A DNA stretch of 64,000 bases from Ancistrus triradiatus. Taxonomy: Eukaryota; Chordata; Actinopteri; Siluriformes; Loricariidae. The position numbers and the translations under genes are program-made. The stretch lies in contig JAJAGP010000205.1 in assembly GCA_025084515.1 (NCBI GenBank), positions 372,001 to 436,000 of the forward strand, in the 5' to 3' direction. Of the stretch, positions 54,380 through 64,000 are shown piece by piece. A model generated the notes under the pieces. That model did not search any database. It had not been told where the DNA came from and was given only the letters and a program-made list of their open reading frames with translations. Position 1 is the first letter of the stretch. Each line of letters opens with the position of its first letter.

Positions 54380-55859
54380 CTGGGTCCTTCTCAAAAATTA
54401 GCATATTGTGATAAAGTTAATTCTTTTCCCGTAATGTAATATAAAAATTTAAACTTCATATATTTAAGATTCATTGCACACCAACTGAAATATTTCAAGT
54501 CTTTTATTGTTTTAATACTGATGATTTTGGCATACAGCTCACGAAAACCCAAAATTCCTATTTCACAAAATTAGCATATCATGAAAAGGTTCTCTAAACG
54601 AGCTATTAACCTAATTATCTGAATCAACGAATTAACTCTAAACACCTGCAAAAGATTCCTGAGGCTTTTGAAAACTCCCAGCCTGATTCATTACTCAAAA
54701 CCGCAATCATGGGTAAGACTGCCGACCTGACTGCTGTCCAGAAGGCCATCATTGACACCCTCAAGCAAGAGGGTAAGACACAGAAAGAAATGTCTGAACG
54801 AATAGGCTGTTCCCAGAGTGCTGTGTCAAGGCACCTCAGTGGGAAGTCTGTGGGAAGGAAAAAGTGTGGCAGAAAACGCTGCACAAACGAGAAGAGGTGA
54901 CCGGACCCTGAGAAGGATTGTGGAGAAGAGCCGATTCCAGACCTTGGGGGACCTGCGGAAGCAGTGGACTGAGTCTGGAGTAGAAACATCCAGTGCCACC
55001 ATGCACAGGCGTGTGCAGGAAATGGGCTACAGGTGCTGCATTCCCCAGGTCAAGCCACTTTTGAACCAGAAACAGTGGCAGAAGCGCCTGACCTGGGCTA
55101 CAGAGAAGCAGCACTGGACTGTTGCTCAGTGGTCCAAAGTACTTTTTTCGGATGAAAGCAAATTTTGCATGTCATTCGAAAATCAAGGTGCCAGAGTCTG
55201 GAGGAAGACTGGGGAGAAGGAAATGCCAAAATGTCTGAAGTCCAGTGTCAAGTACCCACAGTCAGTGATGTTCTGGGGTGCCATGTCAGCTGCTGTGTTG
55301 GTCCACTATGTTTTATCAAAGGCAGGGTCAATGCATCTAGCTATCAGGAGATTTTGGAGCACTTCTGCTGAAGAGCTTTATGGAGATGAAGAGTTCATTT
55401 TTCAGCACGACCTGGCACCTGCTCACAGTTCCAAAACCACTGGTAAATGGTTTACTGACCATGGTATTACTGTGCTCAATTGGCCTGCCAACTCTCCTGA
55501 CCTGAACCCGATAGAGAATCTGTGGGATATTGTGAAGAGAAAGTTGAGACGCGCAAGACCCAACACTCTGGATGAGCTTAAGGCCGCTATCAAAGCATCC
55601 TGGTCCTCCATAACACCTCAGCAGTGCCACAGGCTGATTGCCTCCATGCCACGCCGCATTGAAGCAGTCATTTCTGCAAAAGGATTCCTGACCAAGTATT
55701 GAGTGCATAAACATAAACATAATAATCTGAAGGTTGACTTTTTTTGTATTAAAAACACTTTTCTTTTATTGGTCGGATGAAATATGCTAATTTTGTGAGA
55801 ATTTTGGGTTTTCATGAGCTGTTCCAAAATCATCAGTTTTTAAACAATAAGACTTGAAT
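54380..55859 (+). mobile_element. Tc1-like element TcE, 3' end truncated
   Basis: Starts CTGGGTCCTTCTCAAAAATT after TA (54378-54379). Internal repeats around TTAGCATAT occur near 54565-54580 and, inverted, near 55780-55795. The final part, including the 3' terminal repeat, is replaced by a (TA)n run at 55860. Confidence 0.88.
54709..55702 (+). pseudogene. TcE transposase, nearly complete
   Basis: Starts MGKTADLTAVQKAIIDTLKQ (HTH 1: KTQKEMSERIGCSQSAVSRH). A frameshift near 54890 moves the frame, after which RTLRRIVEKSRFQTLGDLRK, the HTH 2 region and QVKPLLNQKQWQKRLTWATE follow. Catalytic boxes: FSDESKFCMSF (first Asp), FIFQHDLAPAHSSK (second Asp) and WPANSPDLNPIENLW (Glu), with DD34E spacing. 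Between 55290 and 55370 the frame is wrong for about 75 bp: VNASSYQEILEHF is readable only in the next frame. This implies two compensating indels. The C-terminus SMPRRIEAVISAKGFLTKY ends at TGA 55700-55702. At about 330 codons it is of normal length. Confidence 0.92.
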
Positions 55860-56049
55860 TTATATATATATATATATATATTAGAGATATCTTAATATAA
55901 TATAGAAGTCAGCGAAATAAGAACGAGAGAGGCAGGATAGGACCGACAGATCAGAAGGGGGAAGTAGGATATATATATATATATGCACGTCTCTAGCCTG
56001 GATACAAGATGAGATATAGTGAGGCATTGGAGGTAAACAGTTCAGAGTC
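55860..56049. repeat. (TA)n tracts around a purine-rich block
   Basis: (TA)n at 55860-55882 and 55972-55986 flank 55900-55970, which is purine-rich (AAGAACGAGAGAGGCAGGAT) and resembles nothing else here. Confidence 0.7.
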
Positions 56050-56755
56050 TTTCAGTGGCTCATTTGCCTACAGATGTTGCAGCTGGTCCTGTAGGTCCTG
56101 CACAGTCGTAGGTTGCTAAAGCTGGAATCCCAGCTGGTCCAATAAAAACTTGATTGCCGACAAATCTGGTGACCAGACAGGTCACAGAAATGCTGCAATC
56201 TGGCAGAAACATTTCTGAGAAACCCTTGCTGTTTGTGGGAGAGCATTATCCTGTTGAGAAATGGCAGTTGGAACCCTGCCAAAAGAGAGGAAACACATGT
56301 GGCTGCAGGATGTCTTGCACATATCGCTGAGTTGTTGGTGTCCCTCATATCACTACTATAGGTGACTGACTGTCGTATGCGATGGCTCCCTGGGTCATCA
56401 CACCAGCAGTTGGGGCAGTGTGCCGCACCACAGCAAAGGCAGGATTGAAACGCTCACCACAAGGCCTCCATACTCGAATCCGACCAAGGTCGGATCCCAG
56501 GCAAAACCTGGACTTGTCGCAAAAGATGATACGGTTCCAGTTCGTAGCTGTCCAGGTTTCTCATTCACGACACCACTTCAAACGAAGGTGAAAGTGACGG
56601 TGACTGGCTGTCAATGAGAGGATACATAATGGGCACTGTGACAACAAATGTCCTTCTGCTAAATGATCTAGGCATATACAGGGGTGTGTAGCAAAGGTGC
56701 CACCTGTGTCTGGATGGTGCACAATGAAATTGTTGGAGCTGCTTGTGCTTGTCGG
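56050..56755 (-). pseudogene. Tc1/mariner transposase relic TcH
   Basis: On the minus strand: LTASHRHFHLRLKWCRE, then NWNRIIFCDKSRFCLGSD (first catalytic Asp, complement of 56515-56517), RIRVWRPCGERFNPAF, HTAPTAGVM, SQQDNALPQTARVSQ (second Asp, complement of 56248-56250) and SPDLSAIKFL near 56150. The Glu of the usual SPDLSPIE box reads Ile-Lys, so the third catalytic residue is lost. Frames shift near 56340 and 56540. No terminal repeats were found, so this is an isolated old fragment. Confidence 0.8.
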
Positions 56756-56756
56756 C

Positions 56757-56862
56757 ATTAAGGGCCTTGCTTAGAGACCGAACAGTGGCAGCTTGGCAGA
56801 GGCTTAATTTGAACCCTAGATCTTCAGGTCAACAGTCCAGTACCTTAACTGCTAAGAAACCA
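56757..56862 (-). repeat. SINE R2 fragment, minus orientation
   Basis: AGGGCCTTGCTTAGAGACCG, CAGTGGCAGCTTGGCAGAGG and CCAGTACCTTAACTGCTAAG. It adjoins the TcH relic; the tail is missing. Confidence 0.85.
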
Positions 56863-56866
56863 CATT

Positions 56867-57304
56867 AAGTGGAGAACCAAACCATTGCAATTCCCAAGCT
56901 GAAATGTGTTTATGTTGTTCATTTTAAGTTATTAAATCTGCCTAAGTGCTCAGCTGAAATACTACAAATCAATAAACACAGTCTTGGTCTTGCCCTTACC
57001 CCTAGTTTGACATCTTTTTTGTGCCAAGAGTCTGTTCCCCTTATCACAATTAAATGATAGTAGAATCAATAAGATGTCTAACTAAACTAATTAAATCACA
57101 GATTGCTAAATCGATTCGCCGTTGTAGAGATTACAAATCTGCCAATATGAACGCTACGTCCTAGAATGCTCACATGTGAGAGAAGTTTCATCAAGGCCTT
57201 TCTGAAATAACTAATTGAAATAACACATCGCAAAAAGGTCGCTGTGCTGAGATACCACATATATTTGCTTTTAAGGAAATGAATTTAACTATGTCTAATT
57301 GAGA
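56867..57304. other. Unannotated stretch
   Basis: Nothing recognised. Confidence 0.5.
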
Positions 57305-57307
57305 GGA

Positions 57308-57393
57308 GGGCAGCGTGGTGGTTTAGTGGGTAGCATTGTTGCTTCACAGCAAGATGGTCCTGGGTTCGATCCTGGGCTGTGCGCATTGGACTG
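57308..57393 (+). repeat. Mermaid-like SINE head
   Basis: GGGCAGCGTGGTGGTTTAGT, TTCACAGCAAGATGGTCCTG and a perfect B box GGTTCGATCC; truncated right after the tRNA-like part. Confidence 0.85.
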
Positions 57394-58416
57394 TTGCAGA
57401 TTTTTATATCCTATTATAATTTATTATAATTGTTAAAACTTCGGTCATTAAAGCAAATGGACATTGATTGGATGCCATTACATTGGATGTGTTGCGTTAC
57501 AGTTACTGATTCATAATAAAGTTACTTGGTGTTACTTAGAAATACAAAAAATACAAAAAAATCCCTATTTTCTTTCTTTCTTTTTATTTACTTACAATGT
57601 GAGTGGTATGGTGGCTCTGTCTGACATGGCCTGTGTGAAGGTTGCATGTTTAGATGACCCTGCATTGGAATAAGTGGGTATGTAAGCAAGTAATTTCAAC
57701 GTCTCATATTTTTCTTTATTCTTTATTCCTGTCCACAATGACATCAAGCGTGGCTCAGCCAGTCAGATTTTAGAACCGAAATGATTTGTTTTCTAAACAT
57801 GTATTATATAGTCAAGATAAGCACATAAGTGTGAACACAACATAAGCATAGAACTGATGTAGTTGTGAAGAAGTACAGTAAGGCCTGATTAAGCAGCATT
57901 CGTCTTTCACCTTGATTAAACACCATATGTGGCTTAAGAAAAATAATCTGCACATTATGGAAAGACTACAAAGCTCTTCTTCAAGGTTTAATTAAATCTG
58001 CTATCCTTTATCTCCTTGTCAGTGTGGATTAAACATGCACTGCTAACACTTCTTTTTCTTTGCTGAAACTATCTTTCTCTCTTGTGCATATCACGGTTCT
58101 GTTCACACAAGACACTACATACATTATCGCTACCACTTAGACTGGATCTTCTCCAGTGGGCAAGATGTGTCACAACGCAGACTGAATTATTTAGTGCTGC
58201 GAGGACTTTAAACAAACTTGAATACTCCTGACTGGTTTTCATCACCTTCACCATCTGTGCAGGGCTCATTTGATGTTGAAGTGTGTTGGGAGCAGACCCA
58301 GATCAAACTCATCTGTTAAACAATATTTATACAGCTTTAAACCCCAGAAAGGCCTGGATAAAGAAATACTGCTTGGTAAAATGTTGCTATAAAGGGGACT
58401 TGATCTCTTTTATATA
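57394..58416. other. Unannotated stretch
   Basis: About 1 kb; nothing recognised. Confidence 0.5.
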
Positions 58417-58502
58417 CACTATATGGCTAAAAGTATGTAAACGCCCCTTATTAGTGATCTCTGTTATTTCAGCCATAGTCACTACTAACAGGTTCATAAT
58501 AT
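58417..58502 (+). mobile_element. Solo Tc1 end related to TcC
   Basis: CACTATATGGCTAAAAGTAT after TA (58415-58416), close to the TcC terminal repeat CACTATATTGCC; it continues with a TcC-like leader (TTTCAGCCATAGTCACTACT) for about 80 bp, then ends. Confidence 0.55.
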
Positions 58503-59050
58503 GAAGTACAGTCTAAACTCGTTATCTCATGGCTATTCATGGCTATTTTTGGAGAGAAGTGAGTTTGCCGACTTAACGGGGTTACAAAAAAATAGACAAA
58601 GTGACATTCATATCTGATGACATGACGTGTTTTACTGAGCAGCCCGCCTGATCGTACAATCGCATTTACAATGTATGTAAACATGTATGTATATGTACAG
58701 TTTCTGTTCTTTACACAAGTTTGAGAAATAGTCCGTGACTGACGATTGTTTCTGTGATGTGAAGGGCATTTTTAAGTCCAGTCTGCGATGAATTAGCCTA
58801 TGTATCTGACACTGACAGAGAAATTGACATTTAAAATGCATATTTAGAATTGCTGGTATAATCTGACAAAAATGATATAATTTACTTCCGTTGTTGGGTT
58901 CAAATAACACAGAAAAAGGTTATTCTGGCTACTGCGCATTCTGCCACTACAAAAAGGCCAAGACTTGCCCCTGCCATAACAGGTGGCAAGAGATGAGGTT
59001 GGCGAGAGTTCGAGGTTAGTTATGTATATAGTTTTATATATATATATATA
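58503..59050. other. Unannotated stretch
   Basis: CTAAACTCGTTATCTCATGG and GACTTAACGGGG near 58512-58580 hint at a pogo/mariner-like end; not enough to call. Confidence 0.4.
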
Positions 59051-59052
59051 TA

Positions 59053-60621
59053 CAGTCGTATAAAAAAGTTTGGGCCCCCTGATAATTTTCATGACTTTAG
59101 TTTATAAATCAGTGGTTGTTCAGATCAGCAACTTGAGTTAAATATATCATATAGCAGATGAACACAGTGATATTTGAGAAGTGAAATGAAGTTTATAGGA
59201 TTTACAGAAAGTGTGCAGTAATTATTCAAACAAAACAGTAATTATTCAAATAAATTTGGGCACCCCAACAGAAAAATGACATCAATATTTAGTAGATCCT
59301 CCTTTCGTAGAAATAACAGCCGCTAAACGCTTCCTACAGCTTCCAGTCTGGATTTTGGTTGAAGGTGCTTTGAACCATTATTCTTTAGAAACATCTCCAG
59401 TTCAGTCAGGTTTGATGGTTTCCGAGCATGGACAGCCCACATTTTCAGTAATATTCATGTCTGGGGACTGAGATGGCCATTCCAGAACGTTGTACTGGTT
59501 CCTCTGCATGAATGCCTTAGTAGATTTTGAGCAGGGTTTGGGGTCGTTGGCCTCGGTGCAACTTTGTCACTGATTCTTGAACATTGTTCTCAAGAATTCT
59601 GGAGATATTAACTGGATCCATGCGACCCTCCAACTTCTAAACAAGGATTTTCCTAGTACACTGCAATGGCCAAACAGTCACCACAGCATGAATGGAACCC
59701 GCCACAAATTTAACTGGGGGTTAGCAACGTGTTTGTCTGGGATGATGTGTTCTTTTTACGGCTCATTGTTATGTCCAAATAACGCATTTTAGTTTCAATC
59801 AGTACCCAGCACTTTATTACAAAATGAAGCTGGGAGTGTCCAAATGTGCTGAGCACACCTCAAGTGGACTATGTTTGTGGCGTGTATGCAGAAGAAAAGG
59901 GCTCTTGCATTACTCTCCCAACAGCCCTCTCCTGTGCCAAAGTGGCGTATAGGTGACGATGAAACAGTGGGACACCATCGCAGGCCATGCTGAGGTTGTA
60001 GGTCTTTGGGGTGGTCTGTGGATGACTCTGACTGTTCTCCACCACCGTCGCCGATGCCTATTGAGATTTTTTTGGTCTGCCACTTCGGAGTTCCTTAAAT
60101 CGACTGTGCCTGTGTCTTCCAGTGCCTCACATGTCCTCACAGTGGAAACTGACAGGCTGGAAAATATCTGAGAGAGCTTTTTCCCTTTCCCTGAAACAAT
60201 GATGTTGGCACAACCTGTTTCAGGCCATTGAAGAGTTGTTTTGAGGCTCCATTTGCCACTCTCGAGAAGAGCAAAGAGGAGAAAAACTCCAATTGGCCAC
60301 CCTAAAACTTTCTCATAGTTGGATTCACTGTGTATGTAGATCAACAGGGCAGTGAGATTACAAAACCAATTTTTGTGTTCCAATAATTAGTGCTAAAGGT
60401 ATTAAAATGACAAGGGTGCCAAATTTCTGCACCTGCCTAATGTTTGTTTGAATAATTACTGCACACTTTCTGTAAAACCTATTAAAACTTCATTTCACTT
60501 CTAAATATAACGGTGTTCATCTGCTATATGATATATTTACCTGAAATTGCTGAGCTGGACAACCAATGATTTATAAAGAAAAATCATGAAAATTATCAGG
60601 GGTGCCCAAACTTTTTCATAC

Positions 60622-60626
<5 letters not shown>
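59053..60626 (-). mobile_element. Tc1-like element TcB, copy 2, in a (TA)n tract
   Basis: Starts CAGTCGTATAAAAAAGTTTG after (TA)n and ends AACTTTTTCATACGACTA (60626) followed by (TA)n. 1574 bp, both terminal repeats present. It keeps the normal short TTCTTTTTACGGCTC where copy 1 has the T/C tract. A local duplication of CAAACAAAACAGTAATTATT lies at 59228-59247. Confidence 0.93.
59325..60290 (-). pseudogene. TcB transposase relic, copy 2
   Basis: Minus strand. The N-terminal region reads in pieces (SLKTTLQWPETGCANIIVSG, GKKLSQIFSSLSVSTVR, then a damaged linker and second HTH), which corresponds to HTH 1 of the family. Many small indels follow. The catalytic core is recognisable at nucleotide level around 59500-59620 (complement of TCGTTGGCCTCGGTGC and of TCTTGAACATTGTTCTC) but not as one frame. 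No catalytic triad can be read through. The minus-strand ORF at 59910-60383 is partly this gene and partly out of frame. Confidence 0.7.

Positions 60627-60655
<29 letters not shown>
60627..60655. repeat. (TA)n microsatellite
   Basis: Continues the tract found before 59052. Confidence 0.95.
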
Positions 60656-60658
<3 letters not shown>

Positions 60659-61690
60659 TGTAATCTCTATAGTCAAACAGTGGCAGTAGAATGGGTTGTA
60701 TTGAATACTTCAGTGACTTTTAGAATGACACTTTCATAGGTTGCCATTTTTAACAAGACAATTTAAATTTCTGCCCTGTCCTACTAATAAAAAAGTTGAT
60801 AAAGTAATTGTTTACCTACTTTGAGAACTTGGTTAGCATCCACAGAGTCTAACATCAGTGCCAGACCTCACAGTCATGATCCAAAATCTAGTGGAAGGCC
60901 TTAGATTGTTGTAGCAGAGATGGAAACAAACTCTAAACAAATACATGTTTTTGATGTAATTTTGGGGTGGCCACAAGTGTTTGGCTGTATAATCTATTTC
61001 TGGCTTTTACATCCCAGGATATGATTGGGATTGTGGTAGCCTAGCAGTTAAGGTACTCCTTCAATAAGAAGACTTCTAAATGCAAATGAAGCAGCAGTAA
61101 AGGTGAAAGTATAGACTATTTTATATTTTTGTCATGTTTCCTATATCTCTGGCTGGTAGCAACATGTAAATATTTCAAATAAACATTTTACTGTCAAAAC
61201 ACCAGCATTTTGAACATTTGATCAAATGTTTGCTGGGAGCAGAAAACCAAACGACACTACATGGTCATTTTGGAGGCGAATTCATACAGAGCAACTCAAC
61301 TGTTGATAACATGGAGTAATAATATCCTAGAGGAAGAGATGTAAGCTTAGCGAAGATGGTGCTATTCCATGTGGAAATTTCATCCCAGCCAAGCATTTGT
61401 CTAGTGATTAACTTTCCATTTTAGAATAGTTTTTCCTTAAATATGTTTGCTTGTAAAATAGATCTGTTATTGCTGGTGGTGAATGGTAGGGCTGCACAGC
61501 AGGGAACGTGGCCGAATTACTGGAAGGTGTCAACCACAGATCTCCACATATAAGCCCATCTGGGGCAAGATGATTACTGTCATCTGCTCTTATAAGCACC
61601 AGGCACAGCACACAGAGGGTGGAACTCAGTGGGGTTCTGCACTGTTAGAGATCACAAACACACTTAGGCAATACTAGTTGGATCTAGAAT
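60656..61690. other. Mostly unannotated stretch
   Basis: Contains a scrap of the R2 head at 61032-61060 (TTGTGGTAGCCTAGCAGTTA). Nothing else recognised. Confidence 0.5.
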
Positions 61691-61694
61691 AGTC

Positions 61695-61765
61695 CAACAA
61701 CCCAGAACATCCAGGCAACAGCCTCCTGTGGGCAGTGTCCTGTGGCTAATGATGAAAGACTAAAT
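61695..61765 (+). repeat. Scrap resembling the core of fish palindromic elements
   Basis: CATCCAGGCAACAGCCTCCT, GTGGGCAGTGTCCTGTGGCT, AATGATGAAAGACTA. From memory this phrase occurs in the centre of palindromic elements of the type at 12409-13220, whose own centre is partly deleted. Confidence 0.4.
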
Positions 61766-63750
61766 CATTGGTTCCCAAACAGGGGAGCACAGCAAGGCAG
61801 AGGTAGTTATAAGAAAATATGTAGACAGTAGAACTTCAAGATGCATGTTGTATGTCACTTGTAATAATTCCACTGTAAAGGTGATTGTTTTGTCAGGGTT
61901 CAACAATAATGAATGAATTTAGTTTAATTGAATATTTAACCCTCTAAATGCAACAAATTATCTTGTCCATTTCCACATCCAGTCAGCAAGCCAACAATAT
62001 TTGTTGACAAACGTCGTCATATAGTGAGGCGTGCAGGAAAATGCCGAAAGCAAAGTGAGACAGAGGCTTCACTCCCTCAGGGAATACTGCATTATCATTT
62101 TTCGATTTTGACCTGAAATGTTGTGTAAAGTTTGCAGGGAATATCCCAACAAGGCAGGCCAAAGTGGTTAATTTTTTGTTGGAACGACAGCTTTTAGAAA
62201 ACAGTCGCTCGAGTGTCACAGCAGATCTTTTTGCCACATCAGGTGTATAGCAGTGAAAACGCCATTAGTGCTTCTGAACCATTGGACATGTGAAGTCGGT
62301 GAAGCTGATTTCAAGCTGACCAAATTTATATACCACAATGGTATATCACACAGTTAACAGAGAAAGACCCTTCACTGACTATCCATTATACATTCAATTA
62401 TCTGTATCCTTATACATGCAAAGGATAATGTTAAGATAATTTATAGCTTCAACGTGAATGTATTTGTTAAAGAGAGATGCAACTCAGTGGTAGGAATTTG
62501 AGCAGTTTTATTTAAGAACATTGTTTTAATCATTCGGTATACCACAGTGATCTCTGAAGTTCTATGTGAACCTTGTGAGCCTATGTGAACAACAAAAACA
62601 ACATTATTGAAAGTATATTGTGAGAATGCACATGTGTTTTAAGAATAAATAACCTTAATTACATATATTAGCTTATGTTTGCTTTAATGTTTAGAATACA
62701 TTTGAGGGCAAAGAGTTCAGGGCAGTGAACTTTCTGGTCGCTTGTCTGACCAGAATAAAAAAACTTTGCAGCGGAAAGTTGCTCAAAATTGAGACTTATT
62801 ACATAATAAAAAAATGGGGCACAACTCGATCCCTTTTATGATCAGGCAATGAGAAAAAAAAAGGAAAAATTAATTTGGAAGCAAATATGAACATCAGCCT
62901 TCATCTGAAAAGCGAGTGTTCAGTTCTTTTATCAACCTCGGGCTGAATAAATAAAATCTCTCCCACACAAAGCGGTAAATTTAAAAGGGCATGAGACGTT
63001 TATTAATTGCAACCAAGACATAATCACAACCGATAACTAGAAGTAATGGCGACATTCATAGCACAGAATTGAGACTATTAAACAGAGTGTACCTACGTGT
63101 AGGCTATAAATTGAGCAGCAGCTACCTAGGGCAATGTTATAAAGTAGTTTATTATGAAATGGTGAGTTACTTGTGAGGCAAGTTGTGGTGAAGTACAAAG
63201 AGTTTAACGATAACTGCTTAGGAATAGGGGATCTATCGTTAAAATGTGATTTAAAACTAAAGTGAATCGGCTAATGAGAAGTTCACTCGGCATCTCAAGT
63301 CCCTCCTCGAGTGGGGGGTGTGCTATTTGTCTTCACCACAAACTGTTAAGCACAAATACAGAGGCTATAAGGTTGGATTAATTTATTGGCTATCTAAAAG
63401 ATGTCTATATGTGTCACATGGGAATCAGCTCTTTAAAGTTAGTTGTTTAATTGTGGGAAGTTCAGTTGCTAGGTTTGGATTGTCAATGGCACCTTGAATC
63501 TACAACTTATATTTCAAATAAGGCATTCTAAGCTACAGCGCATACATTTGCTATTTCTTACAAAACAACGATAAAATGAATACAAGTTGTAGCATGCAGT
63601 ACACTCTTGGAACAATTCACGTACTAGGTCAATAACTTTCTAATACTACAACCCAAAGTTGAACCATGTGGAATATGATAATGAGTATGAAATAATCATT
63701 ACACTAAAGACATTAAACAATAAGACTGAAAAGCTACATATATATGTATG
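61766..63750. other. Mostly unannotated stretch
   Basis: About 2 kb. CATTGGTTCCCAAACAGGGG at 61769 and the inverse of CTTCTGAACCATTGGACATG near 62270 could be degraded hAT ends. The rest is AT-rich and unrecognised; no convincing gene. Confidence 0.45.
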
Positions 63751-63756
63751 TGTGTA

Positions 63757-63802
<46 letters not shown>
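63738..63802. repeat. (TA)n/(TG) microsatellite
   Basis: TATATGTATGTGTGTATATA leading into a long (TA)n run. Confidence 0.97.
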
Positions 63803-63805
<3 letters not shown>

Positions 63806-63909
63806 TGTATGTGTGAGTTTGCATTTTCACACTGGATAGAGTCGTAGAGGAGTTTATACTCATATGAAGAATATGCCTTTAGAACGCTGAACTTCTTAAG
63901 TCATAGTTA

Positions 63910-64000
63910 CAGTGGTAAGGTTGGTGAATGCTTTAGAATTTTCTATATTTCTGCATAAATATGACCTAAAACATCATCAGATTTTCACACAAGTCCTAAA
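63910..64000 (+). mobile_element. TcA copy E, 5' end, cut by the window edge
   Basis: CAGTGGTAAGGTTGGTGAAT after TA (63908-63909), then TTTCTGCATAAATATGACC and the shared leader to the last base. Direction is rightward, so a transposase, if any, lies beyond the window. Confidence 0.92.

Noticed and set aside
58505..58600. pogo/mariner end
   Set aside because: Weak resemblance only; no inverted partner.

Overview
The window looks like gene-poor, repeat-dense vertebrate DNA, almost certainly from a teleost fish and plausibly an otophysan such as a catfish. The basis is the repeat content: many diverged Tc1-like elements, hAT and pogo/Tigger-like relics, a Mermaid/DANA-type tRNA SINE, a second tRNA-derived SINE, an RTE-like LINE, a chromodomain Ty3/gypsy retrotransposon and long (TA)n microsatellites on an AT-rich background. 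I see no bacterial-type genes, no rRNA or tRNA genes and no CRISPR array. I recognise no complete host gene. The only host-coding hints are short exon-like islands, the best being 6069-6164 on the minus strand.

Layout. 1-437: C-terminal relic of a Tc1 transposase. 1653-4756: nearly full-length but broken RTE-like LINE with a 13-bp target duplication. 5040-6036: deleted hAT with a SINE nested in it, followed by the exon candidate. 7.1-10 kb: LINE tail, Tc1 relic (family TcF) and a second hAT (9172-9736) with an 8-bp duplication. 10-11.6 kb: the least-damaged TcA copy. 12.4-13.2 kb: a palindromic non-autonomous element. 13.5-16.7 kb: a TcC element carrying an interspersed repeat and a whole TcB element. 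17.4-24.9 kb: further Tc1 relics, SINEs and a degenerate ACTGTG array. 24888-29668: LTR retrotransposon with both LTRs and a 5-bp duplication. 31.3-37.4 kb: two Tigger-like elements, a 34-bp minisatellite and another TcA copy. 38.7-52.2 kb: SINE and repeat mosaics. 52.7-56.8 kb: a (TG)n/(TA)n tract holding TcD and TcE in tandem, then TcH. 59-60.6 kb: second TcB. The window ends inside the 5' end of another TcA copy.

Family names TcA-TcI and R2/R3 are local labels. TcA: transposase of 340 codons, six copies. TcB: two copies. TcC: one copy plus a solo end. TcD, TcE, TcH and TcI: one each. TcF: two. TcG: three fragments. R2: tRNA-derived SINE whose tail carries a conserved GCTCTGGATAAGGGCGTCTG-type segment. 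R3: dispersed repeat ending in a (GACTT)n-type tail.

Functionally this is a record of successive transposition. No element here is clearly autonomous. The best-preserved frames are the gypsy RNase H-integrase-chromodomain frame (27301-29301), the TcA transposase at 10402-11424 (two nonsense codons, no frameshift) and the TcE transposase (54709-55702, a few frame disruptions). Family assignments rest on recognised protein motifs and remembered repeat consensus, not on a database search.
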